A stretch of DNA of 64,000 bases, taken from contig OY728122.1 of the NCBI GenBank assembly GCA_963277665.1, forward strand, positions 1,980,600,883 to 1,980,664,882, written 5' to 3'. The stretch comes from Viscum album. Its lineage: Eukaryota; Streptophyta; Magnoliopsida; Santalales; Viscaceae. Shown one piece after another: positions 11,345 to 24,329 of this stretch. Below the pieces are notes generated by a model that worked only from the letters and a program-made list of their open reading frames with translations, was not told where the DNA came from and made no database searches. A program made the translations under genes and the position numbers. The number at the start of each line of letters is the position of its first letter. The stretch's first letter is position 1.

Positions 11345-11765
11345 TAAGACACCACTAGATGAGGCACCTATAGCATGTCACCACCAGATGAGGAACTGCC
11401 AGATAAGGCACCACTGTATGAGGAACCATTGAATAAGGCACCACTGGACGAGGTGCCATTATGATAAACCACCTTCCCCCTTTAGTGAGACATCTCCTAG
11501 TGAGATACAAGTTGGCGAGAAATTACCAGACTAGGTACCACTGGACGAGGCACCACTGGATGAGGCACCACTAGATGAGAAACCATCAGCAAGCCCCCTA
11601 TAGTGATTCACATCCAGCAATCCACCACAAGTGAGAAATCTCTAGTTTGAGACCTCTAGTGTGAGACACCTCTTGGGAGACACAACTAGGGTGACATCAC
11701 AAAATAGAGACACCACCATGGTGACACCGCTAAGGTGAGACACCGTTGGGAAACTTGGAAATGTG
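11345..11765. repeat. 15-bp minisatellite (gaggcaccactggat type)
   Basis: The unit gaggcaccactggat is repeated with changes, for example consecutive copies at about 11,415-11,460 and 11,545-11,585. It passes into a related unit ggtgagacaccgct near 11,690-11,760. It lies just outside the left LTR of G1, so it belongs to the DNA that G1 inserted into, possibly the LTR of an older element. Confidence 0.7.
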
Positions 11766-11907
11766 TGAATTTATCAATATATTGAAAAGATCCACCTTGA
11801 CTTCCCAAGACACCTCAAACACCAGATTTCTCACAGTGTAATGGACATGAAAGGTATGGGTCAAAACACAACACATGATCTAATAAAGTGTGAAACACCA
11901 AGATCCA

Positions 11908-14746
11908 TGTGACCCAAATTTAAATATTCCAAAATTTCTATATAATTTTTTTAAATTATTTGGGATTATTTTGAGTCTCTGAAAATTGACGGCATGTGAT
12001 TCTGAGGCCTGGAGAGCCTGGAACAGAATTTTTATTTTTTTAAGGTACATTCAGTAAATGTACGAGTGGAGATTTTTATCTTTTCAACTGGTACTTGGAT
12101 TAAAAATACGATGGTACTATTGAATTTGACGCACCTAGAATCTCTTAAGGGAAGCTTATCTTTGATTGGAAAAATATAGATGAAAAAGTTAATTTTTGGA
12201 ATTTATAAAAAATAATAAAATAACTAAAGGTAATTTTATTTTATTTCTTGAAAACACTGAGAAATGGTGGTGGGACCACAGTGCAATGTCAGACAATAAT
12301 TAAGAGACTTTTAAATATCTTGAACATCTTGTTTCTTTGGTTTTGTAATGAAAATGTTTGTGTGATTAATTGCCTCATTAATTATGGTTAATTAATGAGC
12401 CATAATATTAAACACCAATTGAGAGATTATTTTCCTATTTAGTCAAAGATTTGGAATAGGTTTTGGGAGAGCTAAGAGATAAGACTCTGACGAAACGTTG
12501 ATGAATATCTGCTCCAACGAAGAATACTGATCGAGAGACTGTCATTGGAGGAATTTATGGGAGATGATGAACACTGATGAACACCTTCAGTCAAAACCCT
12601 TCTTCCTCATAAGCAATGCCTTCCAATGAATTCAAGGAAGGGGTTTGTATTTATTTATTTCTACGAGTTTAATGAATTCATCTATCCTTGATGATGTTAA
12701 ATTCTTTCAATGTAATAACCCTAATGTGGAGGGTGCAGGACAAAAAAACAAAGCCCGAACCCTCCGTCGAACATGCTATTATTTGCGTTCTTCAATGAAG
12801 ACAGACCAAAATGGTGGAAAGATGAAATCAAGAGTCACGCCATGATGGAAACATCCTGGGAGGCCCTTATTCACGTTCAGAAAAGAAAATGGACCCTCAT
12901 AGCTTCCCTAGAGGACCGTGGAAGCTTCACCGGTGACCAGAGGAGGCAGCGGCCGACTCTCACTGACCGTAAAGAAGTGGAGGCACCCAAAGGATCCATG
13001 AAGGATAGGGGTGGATGAATAATGCTAACTTCGTTGATGGTGGCGGTGTTCTGTGGTAGTGCGCTGTGGAGGAGTGTCGCGGTGTAGGGAAGACCCGCGC
13101 CCATATATCTGATGTCGACCTGTCCACGTGGACCGGCCAGTTGGAGCGGTGCCAACTGGAACCAGTACATTGAAGACTGTAATGGACTTGTCTATTTATG
13201 AGGGAAGTGGAACCCCGCACCCAGTGGGTAGGCCGCACCTAGACTTTGCTCTGGGTTGGTCTAGGGGCCCGGTGGGCCGCGTCTCTCCTGCGGGCCGAGT
13301 TGGTCCAGCGGCCCGACTGGCCATGCCCAGCTAAGTGCGGACGGGCCGATCCCGCGGCCTAGTGGTCTGAGCCTGTGGCTAGTGGGCTAACCCATAGCCC
13401 AGCAGGTCGGGTCGGGTCGGTCTGACCGGGTCAGACCAGAATCGAACCTATATACGGCCGTGTTTCTCTTAAAGGGTATTATCACCTAAACCAGATGTCG
13501 GTTTAATGAACCATCTATGGCACCAGAACCCTTAGGATGATGACGTACTTTTGAGATATTCCACTTGGGTTTCAAGGAATGTTGGAATATGGCTTGGTTG
13601 GATCGGTCTCAAATCCAATCGGGCCCTTGGCACTAAATTTCCTATAACTTATAGACCGTGCATCCAATTGATGTGTCGTCAGTTGCATTGGAAACATTAT
13701 GACATGGAGGTTCTTTAGGTTAATTATTAGTGGTACATCATGCTGTCTGAAATACAGATGATAGCTTGTGGATTGGATCTTCCAGAATCAAGCGTACTAA
13801 GTGTGGAAATCCAGTGGTTGGCTGTGCGGTGAAGAAAGAATAGAAATACTCGGAGTGGGTTAGCACCTAGCGATCCTCTGTGGGTTAGTACCTAGAGATC
13901 ATCAATGGTTCATCACCTAGAGATCCTATGTGGGTTAGCAATATGTGACCCTCTATGGTTTAGCACCTAGAAATCCTCTATGGTCCATCACCTTGTGATC
14001 CTTGGTGGGTCATCACCTAGTGATCCTCTCTGGGTCAGCACCTAACGATCCTGTTTGGGTCCGCACCTAGCGATACTCTATGGTTCAACACATAGAAACT
14101 TTGTGCAGTCTAGAAGAAAAATCCTATTGATAGAATAAGATTATCTAGCATTGTGAATAATCATATTTATTCTTATTCATTATCTTATATACCAGGTTTG
14201 AGATAAGTTGTTCTTTGTGCTTTGTGATTGAGATCATGCTTTGTGGTTTTTCCTTTGTGGAATTATGAGAGACCTTATGGGGTCATGAGCTCTCTATTGG
14301 TTATTATTATACTCACCCTAACATGGGCTTTGCCCACACCTTGTTGTGTCCAGTGCAGATGACAGACAGCTTTTACCGAGGTTTGGAGCTAGGACCTGAC
14401 AATTTATGGAGGTGACCATTTGACGTAGAGAGTTGTAGTGGTGAGGTGTACCTATCCTTCATGTATGATTCTTGGTGACTGATCTCATGAGATATTTTTT
14501 TTGTTTTATTATCACATTCAGTTGGGCTAGTATACTGCCCACTTAATTTCAGTTCACACATTTAATTTAGCAGTTTTACTACGTGGTTTACTTCTATTGT
14601 GTACCTAGTCTGTGTGTTTATAGGTTTAAATGAAATGCCTTCACATTTTAAGGATATTCCTTTTTTATGCTAGTCTCTAACCCATAATCTATGGAAGGAG
14701 GGCTTGGGGTAGTCACGAAATGGGCCCCAGGGGATGGGTAATGAAA
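11908..14746 (+). repeat. G1 left (5') LTR
   Basis: It begins tgtgacccaaat and ends gggatgggtaatgaaa, aligning with the right LTR from 19,591 to 22,338. Matching landmarks are 'ttaaattatttg(g/t)gattatt', 'gattctgaggcc', 'attaatgagccataatatta', the GC-rich 'ggcccag' section, the GATCC repeat and 'gagggcttggggtagtca'. The promoter and transcription start should lie inside it. An AT-rich tatttatttatttc at about 12,648-12,661, aligned with tatttatttatatg near 20,331, is a possible TATA element. Confidence 0.9.
13853..14095 (+). repeat. 25-bp GATCC minisatellite in the G1 left LTR
   Basis: Degenerate copies of gatcctctgtgggt(c/t)agcacctagc follow one another with a period near 25 bp. The same array lies at the matching place in the right LTR. 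It occurs in reverse complement in all five minus-strand LTRs. Confidence 0.85.
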
Positions 14747-14749
14747 AAT

Positions 14750-14761
14750 TAGTATCAGAGG
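14750..14761 (+). other. G1 primer-binding site (tRNA-iMet type)
   Basis: Three bases after the LTR end lies tagtatcagagg, which matches the plant initiator-Met primer site tggtatcagagc except at two positions. The site primes minus-strand DNA synthesis. The spacing and sequence confirm the inner boundary of the LTR. Confidence 0.85.
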
Positions 14762-15039
14762 AGTTAGTTCAACATAATAACTAAGACTCTGGTCTTTTCA
14801 ATTAGGAAGTAGTGATATGTTTTTTAACTATGGTTTTTAGTTTGGGGAGTCCATTGTTGGTGAGGTGGCTGACGTATCCCTACACCAGGACCTTGAGTTC
14901 TGATTTCCCACGTGATACACGAAAACAATGATTGATTTTGTTTTTGAAATGTTTGTATTTGGATCTATTTTGAGTCAGATCACCAGGTATAACATATTGA
15001 CCATGGTGAACCTATTTATTTATAGGATTCCACAACATA

Positions 15040-16200
15040 GACATCCAACCGGTATTCCAATAAGAGATCATGATGACATCCCACTGAGTGTTATGGCATC
15101 GATGTAGGTACCTCTTACGAAGATAGCACCTTCGTGTGGTGTACTAGCAGCACCACTACCCATAGGGCAACAGATGCCACCAGCCCCACCAGAAGACCGT
15201 GCACACCAACTGATCACGATGCATGAGTTCCATAGATAGAGGCCTCCAAGGTTTTGAGGTGAGACATACCTGAATGCAGTTGAGGACTGGCTAGAGGGTG
15301 TGGCATGGGTTTTTCATTTGTTCGAGACACCAGTAGACCAGATGGTGATCCTAACTGCTAGCCACTTTTAGGGAACAATAAGAAGATGGTGGAACCTGAT
15401 GATCTAGAAACATGAGGATGAGACACTCTCCTGATTAGACTTAGAGGTCCTCTTCAAGGTGGAATTAATACCAACGACACTACGCCCCGTGTGTATTCAG
15501 GAGCTACTACTCTTACAGCTGGGTATCCTGACAGTAGTCGAGTACTCTTCAAGATTCACCGACCTCTCTCACTACTCAACCAATATAGTACGAGACCCTT
15601 TATTTAGGGTGCCGAACATTGAGCATGGTCTCTAATGGGAGATTAGAGTGTTGATGATATTTCTTAATATCTTGATGTAGACTGGAGTGCTAGAGAGAGC
15701 ACTATTGGTAGTGAGCTTCCTAGCTAAGAAGGAACCAATGGTGAGGGACACAACCAGAGGAAATTTATCCGAGTCATCTACAATAGGCTATTGGTAGATT
15801 ATACAGAGGTAAAAGAAGGCCAGACCTTCCAGAGGATGACTCCAGGAGGCAGAGTCATAGGTGTGGAGCTCAGGAGGCTGAGGAGGTCATATGATGACTA
15901 GGGTCTGTTTCTCTTACGGCGTACAGGGGAACATAGCTTGCGACTGTATGACTCCCCGCATGGATGATCAACAGATGGTCGAGGGACCACCAATACAATG
16001 ACAGGGGTATGAGTGAGGAGTTCCGCAGGATGGTGGATGTGGCAGAGGAGCTGGCCAGGTAGCAGGTGATGGGCAGCGATTTGAGGTTCTACAACCACCG
16101 CCTCCAAGAGATCCACCCCTCCTTCAGGGAGTTGGTGGATAGGAATGTGATCAGCTTTAGGCAGCTGAGCCCTATGACTATGGTGCTCCAGAGAAGATTC
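15040..16200 (+). pseudogene. G1 gag (capsid and zinc knuckle), degenerate
   Basis: The translation carries the capsid signposts of chromovirus gag: YLNAVEDWLEGVAWVFHLFE, IRRWWN, RPVCIQELLLLQ, YSSRFTDLSHYS, VRDPLFRVPN and LERALLVVSF, with stops between them. The CCHC knuckle at 15,906-15,947 reads C-FS-Y-GVQG-N-IACD-C. The second Cys has become Tyr and the His has become Asn, so two of four zinc ligands are gone. Gag would form the virus-like particle and bind element RNA. Confidence 0.85.
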
Positions 16201-16690
16201 AAGGCATAATTTGTGTCTATTCCACCCAATATGCAGTACTTATAGACACATGTGCTAGTCACTATTTTATTTCCATGACTCTTGTTGGGATATTTGAGAT
16301 TCCTATAGAGGAAGTTGCTCGATCCTTATAATTAGAGACTCCTATGGGAGAGGTTTCGATTATTACACACTAGTGTCCATAGTGCGAACTTACACTAAGA
16401 GGTGATATCTTCAACTGAGATCTTCTAGTAGTAGCGACAAAGCCTTACGACGTCATCTTGGGTACAAACTATCTATCCACAATCCATGCTCAGATCGAAT
16501 ATTTTAGGCACAATGTACGGTGTGACTAGAAGGATGGGACTAGGGTATCCTTCACCTTCATGAATGGAACCTGTGCAACTCAGGATGGTCTTTCTCAGAG
16601 GAGGGTGTGTCCAATCACTCATTAGTTGGATAGCCTTACCCATATATTGGTTGCTGAGAGGAGTCTGAGTTATCCTGTAATGGTGGACCA
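16201..16690 (+). pseudogene. G1 aspartic protease, degenerate
   Basis: The frame starting near 16,205 reads AVLIDTCASHYFIS at 16,239-16,275. The family active site is LID(S/T)GA.HSFIS. The catalytic Asp is present but the flexible Gly of D-T-G is replaced by Cys. Further on, VILGTNYLSTIHAQIEY (near 16,450) matches the C-terminal 'DVILGMDWL' element. Stops interrupt near 16,330 and 16,365. The protease would cut the Gag-Pol polyprotein. Confidence 0.82.
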
Positions 16691-18040
16691 GAATGCTGAT
16701 GTATTTCCTGATGATGTTTCGAGACTAACTCCTCGCAGAGAGGTAGACTTCTACATCAACATGTACCCCTAGACGACATCGAAGTCTACACTATAATATC
16801 TGATGGCTCCCATGGAGATTCATGATTTGAGTGTACAAATGGAGGAATTTTAGTTTAAGGGGTTCATAAGGCCTAGTGTTTCTCTATGGGTTTCCCCACT
16901 TTTGTTCGCCAAGAACGAAGATTGGAGTTTGAGGCTTTTGTGGACTATCGGTGCCTGAACCATGTGATTGTGAGGAACAAGTATCCACTCCCAGGGATTT
17001 ATGATATCATAGACTAGCTAAATGGACCAAGGTGGTTTCCTATGATAGAGCTCAGATCAGGCTAGCATCTTCTTAAGGTATGAGATGAGGTTGTACATAA
17101 TATAGCCTTGAGATGCTGGTATGGAAACTATGAGTTCATTGTGATGCCTTTTGGTATGACCAACACTTAGGAAGTGTTCATGGGACTCATGAACTGGATC
17201 ATATAGCCTTTCCTTGATCGCATCATGGTGGTTTTCACTAAAGGCATCTTGATATACTTGGAATCTGAGGAGGAGCATGCTATGCATCTGCAGATTGTTC
17301 TAGATACACTCTAAGAACACCATGTTTATGGAAAGCTCTAAAAGTGCTAGTTTTGGTTATGGGAAGTCCACTTTTTGGGAGACGTTATCTAGGAGGATGA
17401 AGTTTCAGTGGATCCAGTAAAGATATAGGTAGTGTTTTCATGGGAGCCACCCATGAGTGTGATCGAGGTGTAGTGTTTCCTAGGATTGGCTAGGTACTAC
17501 CGAAGATTCATACCTAACTTTTCTAGAGTAGTTTCAACCTTGGTAGCTTTGAAAAACAAGTGACATCCTTTCTTGTGGATAAGGTGATTCAATCACTATT
17601 TCCAGGAGATGAGGTGGATACTGATGAGTGCCCCCATATTGAGGCTACTAGAAGAGGGCATTGGGTATGTAGACTACTGTGAATTGTAAATGAACGAACT
17701 GGGATGTGTCCTAATGAAAGAGTGAACAGTGATCACCTACAGCTCATGACAGTTGAGGAAGCATGAGCATAAAAACACTACCCATGACCTGGAGTAAGAA
17801 ACATTGTCCTTTTCTATGAGGATGTGGTGACACTACTTGATGGGTGAACGGTTTACCGTCTACTTTGATAACACGAGTATCATGTATATATTCTCACATA
17901 AGGGCATAAACCTGAGACAATGGTGATGGGTGGAGTTCCTCCAGGATTATGAATTTGAGATAGTCTACACTATTGAGATGGGAAACATGGTGGCAGATGC
18001 ACTTAGAAAGAGGTCTAGTTTACAGTTGCTGAGTGAGGTG
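16691..18040 (+). pseudogene. G1 reverse transcriptase and RNase H, RT active site lost
   Basis: The protease-RT linker (VDQNADVFPDDVSRLTPRREVDFYI) leads into [26 protein letters not shown] and then the catalytic box. In gypsy elements this is FIDD. Here 17,234-17,245 encodes FTKG, so both catalytic Asp residues are lost. The connection region (FLGLARYYRRFIPNFSR) and RNase H follow (LGCVLMKE, LRKHEHKNTTHDLE, FTVYFDNTSI, MVADALRKR). The first RNase H Asp (normally YSDAS) reads YCEL. Stop codons are frequent. Confidence 0.88.
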
Positions 18041-19290
18041 ATGGAGCAATTAGCAGCATTGTAGATATCCTTCGTGGATTGTGATAGAGAATCTTACCAC
18101 TAGTCTATGATAGTTACTCCCCCACTCCTTCAATGAGTCAGGGTGGAAAAGATTTGTTACATTGAATACGAGACCGACGTACTCAAATATCCTCAGGATG
18201 AGCTCCTAAAGGATTTTATGAAGGTGGGGAGCACGTCATCATTTTCAAAGGATGCAACATGGTTCCCGTGAAATTACGAGAGGAGGTGTTGAGGGAGTTC
18301 CACACATCCCCTTTGGTTGTATATCTTGGTGTAGAGATGATGTACCATGACCTCTGGTGTCAGTACTGGTGGTCAGGGAAAAGAATGTAGTGGAAGATTT
18401 TGTTTCACGATGCCTCAATTGACAGCAAGTGAAGGTTGAACACTAGGTTCCTACAGGCGAGACACAACTACTTGAGGTGCCGTTTTGGGAGTGAGATGTC
18501 ATCTCCATGGACTTTGTGAAAGGGATACCACATACATCTAGGGTCCATGATTCCATTAAGGTGATTGTTTATCGACACACCATGTCAGCACACTTCCTAC
18601 CCATTAGAGAGTAGAGAACAATATAGGGACTAAGAAGCCACTTATGAAGGAGATTGTACGGCTTCACAGGGTTCCATCAATGATCATTTAAGATTGTGAC
18701 GCTCATTTTTAATCTTGTTTTTAGATTGGATTGTCGGAGGTGTTTGGAAATCAGCTATGTTTGAGAACCACCTTTCAACCTCAAACAAATGGTTAGATGG
18801 AGCGGACCATAAAGATGCCCGAGGACATGATTCATGCTAGTGTTTTTAATTTTGGCCATAGTTGGGAGTACCACCAGCAACTAGTGACGTTCTAATACAA
18901 AATCAATTATCACTCCATCTTCGGCATGGAACTTTTTGAGGCCATGTACTAGTGACCATGTAGATCACCTCTATGCTAGACATACCTAGGGGAGTCTGCA
19001 CTTATGGGTCCAGAGTTGGTATGGGATACCACTAATAAGGTTCAGATCATCCAGGAGCAGATGAAGATTTTACAGAGCTGGAAGACGTCTTATGCCGACA
19101 GAATATGAATAACCTTAGATTTCGAGGAGGGAGACCATGTTTTCATTTGGAAAACACCTCAACGAGGATTTCAGAGATTTTTAAGGGGTGGAAAGTTATC
19201 TCTGAGTTTAATTGGACTTTATAGATCCTCATCAGAGTTGGTGAGGTGTTGTATCATCTAGATATTCCCTCGTAGATGCACTAGGTTCAT
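18041..19290 (+). pseudogene. G1 integrase, stops but DDE triad kept
   Basis: The zinc-binding N-terminus is recognisable (EEVLREFHTSPL, MYHDLWCQYWW). The core carries SMDFVKGIPHTSR at about 18,504-18,540 (first Asp), DCDAHF near 18,695 (second Asp kept although a stop precedes it) and MERTIKMPEDM near 18,800 (Glu kept). The C-terminal domain begins at ELVWDTTNKVQIIQEQMK (near 19,015). Integrase inserts the DNA copy into the chromosome. Of the four chromovirus copies this is the only one with all three catalytic residues, but it has several nonsense codons. Confidence 0.85.
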
Positions 19291-19329
19291 AATGTTTTCA
19301 TGTGTCGCAACTGAGTTGGCACATTCATG

Positions 19330-19560
19330 ATCCATCACACGTTATTGACTGGGGCGAGCTGTAAATTGATGATGGGGCAGCATTCGTAGAGTTCCCAGTG
19401 GATATAGAGGATTTATAGGAGCAGGTCCTTCATGGGCGGTCGATTCCTCTGGTGTGAGTTCGGTGGAAGCTTGGGAATCTCTAGGAGAGCACATGGGAGC
19501 GGGGGACTCAGATTCATGCTCAGTACCCCCCATTGGTTTCCCTAGTTCAATTTTGGATTT
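19330..19560 (+). pseudogene. G1 chromodomain
   Basis: The last segment of pol reads DPSHVIDWGEL, then EFPVDIEDL, RFLWCEFGGSLG / VRVRWKLGN in neighbouring frames, and ends at HGSG / TWERGTQIHAQYP. This matches the chromodomain tail of plant chromoviruses (V.V.W......TWE.E..M...YP). In the family the domain steers integration into heterochromatin carrying H3K9 methylation. Frameshifts split it into at least two frames. Confidence 0.78.
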
Positions 19561-19577
19561 TAGGGATGAAAAGTCCT

Positions 19578-19590
19578 AAGGGGGGGAGAA
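19578..19590 (+). other. G1 polypurine tract
   Basis: aagggggggagaa lies directly against the start of the right LTR. It is the RNase H-resistant primer for plus-strand synthesis, and its position fixes the LTR start. Confidence 0.92.
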
Positions 19591-22338
19591 TGTAAAAACC
19601 TGTACTTTCCATATATATATTTTTAAATTATTTGTGATTATTACGAGCCTGTGAATATTGGCGGCACGTGATTCTGAGGCCCAGAGAGCTCAGAGAGCCC
19701 GGACTGGAATTGTGATTTTCTAAGTTCGTTCAACAAACATGTGAGTGGTGATTTATATCTTTTTAACTGATGCTTGGATGAAAAATACGAGGTTACCATT
19801 GAATTCGCAGTGCCAGTATTCTCTTAATGGAACCTTAACTTTTTTTGCAAAACGTCATACAGAAAATCTAATTTTTGGACTTTACAAAAAATAATAAAAT
19901 AACTAAAGGTTATTTTATTTTCTTCTTTGAAACATTCGAGAGACTGTGGTGGGACCACTGTGCAACGTTATACATTAATTAAGATACTTTTGAATTTCTT
20001 GAACCACTCGTTTCTTTTGTTTTGTAGTGACAATGTTTGAGTGTTTAATTGACTCATTAATTGCGGTTAATTAATGAGCCATAATATTAAACATAAAGTT
20101 GGGGATTATTCTCCAATTTAATCAAAGATTAGAAATGGGTTTTGGGAGAGCTATGAGAGGAGGGTAGGAGGAAACACCAGTGACTTTCCACTTAAAAAAA
20201 TAATGGCGATTGAGCGTTGGTCATTGGAGGAATCGATGACCAACGACAAATGCCAATGAACAGCTTCGGACACAGACCATTCTTCCTCATCTGCAGCGCC
20301 TACCAACGAATTAAAGGTTGGGGTTTGACTTTATTTATTTATATGATTTTAATGAATTCATCTATCCTTGATTATGTTAAATTATTTCTATGTAATAACG
20401 GTAATGATGAGGGAACGTGTTGAACGACCAGGCCCAGACCCTCCCCCGATATCGCTATTGTATGCGTTCTTCTTGGATGAATGACCAAAATAGTGGAAAG
20501 ATGAAACTGGGAGTCACACAGTGATGAAAAAATCTTGAGAGGCATGTAGGTGCATTAGGAAAATATAACAGACACCCATATCTTCACCAGAGGACCACAA
20601 AAGCTCTTTCAGTGTGACAGTGTCAGCGATTAGAGGAGGACACAACCAGCTCTCACCGACCGCAAAGAGGGGAAAACACCTGAAGGTGCTGCGACGGATA
20701 GGGGAGGCTTGCTGATGCCTTCCACATTGATGGAAGTGGCACACCATGGCTGGGCACTACAGAGGAGGGATATGGAAGAGGGTTGTGCCGCGCCCGTGGG
20801 TCCGCAATCGACCAGTCCGCGAGGACTGGCCAGCTGGAGCGGCGCCAACTTGAGCCGCTGTTTGAAGACTAGAATAGACTTGATTATTCAGGAGGGAACC
20901 AAACCCTCACACCCATCTCATAGGCCATGCCCAGATAGGTGGGTCGGTCCAGCCCCGTGGCCCAGCGGGCTGGGTCAGGTCAGTCAGAATGGGTCAGACC
21001 GAACTCAGACCCACTAACGGCCCAGTTTCACTTAAATGGTTATATCTCAAACACTGGATTCCATTTTGATGAACCATCTGTGGTTCCAAAACCCTTAGGA
21101 CAATATGGTCCTTTTGAGATACTCCACATGGGTTTTAGAAAAAAATATAGTACCACCTAGTTGGATCAGACTCAAATCTAATCGGGCCCTTGACACTAAA
21201 GTGCCTATAACTTACAGACCGGGAGTCTGATTGACGCGCCGTTAGTTTTGTTGGACCCCATATGACATGGATGTTCATTGAGTTACTTATTAGTGGGACT
21301 TCATGGCGGTTGAAATATGTCCAATGTCTGGTGGAGAAGATCCTACGGAATCAAGCGTACTAAGTGTATGAATCCAGTGGCTGGTTGTGACGTGAAGAAA
21401 GAATAGTAATCCTATCAGTGGGTCAACACCTTGAGATCCTCCGTGGGTCATCACCTAGTGATACTCCATTAGTAATCACCAAGCGATCTTCCATGGGTAT
21501 GAACATAGCGATCTTCTGTGGGTCAGCACCTAATGATCCTCTGTGGGTGAGCACCTAGCGATCCTATATGGGTCAGCTCCTAGAAATCCGTTGTGGGTTA
21601 GCACCTAGAGATCCTCTATGGGTCAGCACCAAGCGATCCTCTATGGGTCAGAATATAGATATCCTCTATAGGTCACCACCTAGTGACCTGGTGTTGTCTA
21701 GCAGCAAAATCCTATCGACATAATAAGATGATCTTGCTCTATGACTAATTATCTTTATTTCTGTTCTTTAAGTTGTATACCTATTTTAGATGAGTCTTTC
21801 CTTATGCTTTGTGATTGAGATCGTGTTTTTTAGTTTTTATATTGTGAAATTCTGAGAGACCTTCCGGGGTCTCAGGATCCCTACTGGTTATTGTTACACT
21901 CACCCTTGCACAGGCCTTTCCCAAACATTGTTGTGTCTTGTGCAGATGATAGACAAATTTGATCGAGGTTTGGGAGCTAGGACCAGATGGTTCATAGAGG
22001 TGACCGGTTGACATAGATATACATAATTACAAGTTGTGCCTACCCTTTAGGTAGGATCCTTGATTGATGATCTCATGAGATGTTTTCTTTTTCTTTTATA
22101 TTATATATTTCAGTTGGGCTGGTATACTGGCCCCTTACTTTCAGTCTACACTTTTACTTCAGTATTTCTACTATGTGGTCTGTTTTTGTTGTGTACCTAG
22201 TCTCTCTGTGTACAGTTTTAAAGAAAATTCCTTCCTTTTTTAGTAGTATGCCTTTCTGGTGCTAGTCACCAATCCCTGACCTATTGAAGGAGGGCTTGGG
22301 GTAGTCATGGCATGGGCCCCGAGGGATGGGTCGTGACA
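19591..22338 (+). repeat. G1 right (3') LTR
   Basis: It begins tgtaaaaacc immediately after the polypurine tract and ends gggatgggtcgtgaca, with canonical TG...CA ends. It is 91 bp shorter than the left LTR. Open frames inside it, such as 20,709-21,017, fall in the GC-rich section and are not genes. Confidence 0.93.
21416..21680 (+). repeat. 25-bp GATCC minisatellite in the G1 right LTR
   Basis: About ten degenerate copies of gatcctctgtgggtcagcacctagc, aligned in place with the array at 13,853-14,095. Confidence 0.88.
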
Positions 22339-23683
22339 CTAAACCATAACATCACTTTAATTATCAATGGATTATTAATATTAATAATAATTAAGTACCT
22401 CATAATATAGTCTATAATTAAAAAATAACCCATTTCATCATAATTCAATTAAATCAACTTATGTTCATCGTGTAATTTTCACCATTTACAATCCATTTCA
22501 ATTAATCCAAATAATTATTTTAGGAAATTAAATCATCATGAAGAAACTCATTCAATATAATCTAACCATTTAATTCATCTTAGTTTGGAATTTTATAATA
22601 AATTCATTCCATCCCACTAATAAAGTTGTTATTCATTGAAAAAACTAGTCACAAGGAAGGCCATTCCCTTTTATTCAATCCATTTACGTTTATCAATAAA
22701 GACTAGGAACTATGTATACCTTATATCTATAAATTATCATGAATTACATGGGATCTGAAAAGACATAAAAAATACATGATATAAAACACTAATATCTACA
22801 TTTTAGTTTAGAAGATAGTTCACCTCAACCAAGGGGTTTTATTATAAAAAATTATATTATTAATATAAAACTAATTTGGGTCCACCAAGAATAAAATTCA
22901 AGGTCCACAACTCAATTATCATAATGGATAATTTTAAAATGATAAAAAAATGGAAAATCAATTTAATGGTTTACAAATTTACCCAATAAAGGAATCTTTT
23001 TATAGTCCAAGAGGAATGCTTGTAAGGAATTCTGTGAGTTTTTACAATTATGTAAGAGGGGAAAAGTCACTTGGAACACCTAAAGGGGTGTCTTGAGTTG
23101 TGGTCAACATACTATAATTACATTTCAAGGGTCTAAAAATGTAATAAACCATATTTATAATGAATTATAAATGAAGAAAACATTTTTGGGAGACACATAG
23201 AAAATGATTTCATGTAGCACAATGACAATATTTATAAATTAATGGAATCTTGGAGAAAGAGATATAGAGTAACTACCTTATACTAAGGATTCTTCAATAA
23301 TCCAATATCAAGGTTTTATATGTTCTCATTTAATATAAATAAAATAATTGGGCATCTGACTTGAAAAAAGGGTGAGTGAACTCTCATAAAAAAATACTGG
23401 AATATAAACATTTAAAGGAAGAAAGCAGAGTTGTGGTCATACCGAGATATATACAATTCGTTTTAGGGATTTATAATTGGTTTCCATATCTATGATACAT
23501 TGAGATGACTATAATAGGTTTGAGGAGGTAGCTATAGGAGAGAAAGGATGATTCATCCACTCAAATGGGAGGAGAAAAATAAAAAATCAATTTTGAAATT
23601 TCACTAATACAATTTTAGTAATTTCACCCTCAAAATAGGTTCCCACTGTTTGGCTATAAGATTTTTCGAAACATTTCATGAAC
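22339..23683. other. AT-rich spacer between G1 and the LTR array
   Basis: AT-rich DNA without long open frames, motifs or repeats that I recognise. It is the surviving target DNA between two insertions of opposite orientation. The last five bases (tgaac, 23,679-23,683) resemble the five bases beyond the array at 43,518. Confidence 0.6.
23679..23683. other. Left target-site duplication of the array (tgaac)
   Basis: The five bases before LTR A match tgatc at 43,518-43,522 beyond LTR C at four of five positions, as expected for an old 5-bp duplication made by a gypsy integrase. Confidence 0.55.
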
Positions 23684-24329
23684 TTCCACGACAGGTCCCC
23701 CAGTGCCCAAGCCATGACTACCCCAGTCCCATCTTTCATTGTCCTAGGGCTGGAAACTACCACCAGAATGGAGTATCCCTATAACGGGAAGGCATTTCCA
23801 TTAAAATTGTACAAACACACAACCCATGAAAACAACAAGAAGCAACCACAAAGTAAACTATGTAATAAAAAGTGTGCTGAATATAAAGGGGCCAAAATAT
23901 AAGCCCAATTGCAAAGTACAAGAACAAATAAAAAAAATAAAAAAAGCTCTTGGATCATCCACTGAGGATCCTACCTGAAGGGTAGGTACGGCTCTCGATC
24001 ATTAGTCCCTCCGTCACTTCATGCCAAATGGTCCACCTCTGAGCACTATCCTATCCTGGCCCCCTTATCCTCGATCAACAATGTCCATCATCTGCACAGG
24101 ACACAACTAGGTGCAAGCGAAGCCCGTGTAGGGGTGAGTATAACAATACTTCGTATGGACCCCAAGACCCCCGAAGGACTCCTAGAGTTCCAAAATGGAA
24201 ATACCATAAAGAAAGTCCTCAATCACAAAGCACGAAGTAGTCAAAAACTCTACTTAGGTATATTTCCAATCATATACCTATGTTATCAAAATATTCTCAT
24301 CTCATACACGAGGGAAGAATACTACAAAC

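Larger units (their letters stand above)
11908..22338 (+). mobile_element. G1: complete Ty3/gypsy chromovirus
   Basis: This is a full-length LTR retrotransposon on the plus strand. It has a left LTR (2,839 bp), a tRNA-iMet-type primer site, gag, protease, RT-RNase H, integrase, chromodomain, polypurine tract and right LTR (2,748 bp). The internal region is 4,844 bp. The domain order, the integrase placed after RNase H, the C-terminal chromodomain and the long LTRs fit the Tekay/Del branch of plant chromoviruses. The element is dead: frames are broken throughout and the RT catalytic box is destroyed. The 5 bp next to the LTRs (atcca and ctaaa) do not match. The target duplication has decayed, or the left end is a few bases off. 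Confidence 0.92.

Noticed and set aside
11903..11907. Target-site duplication for G1 (atcca with ctaaa at 22,339)
   Set aside because: Only two of five bases match, so I do not claim a duplication; the left LTR edge may be off by a few bases.
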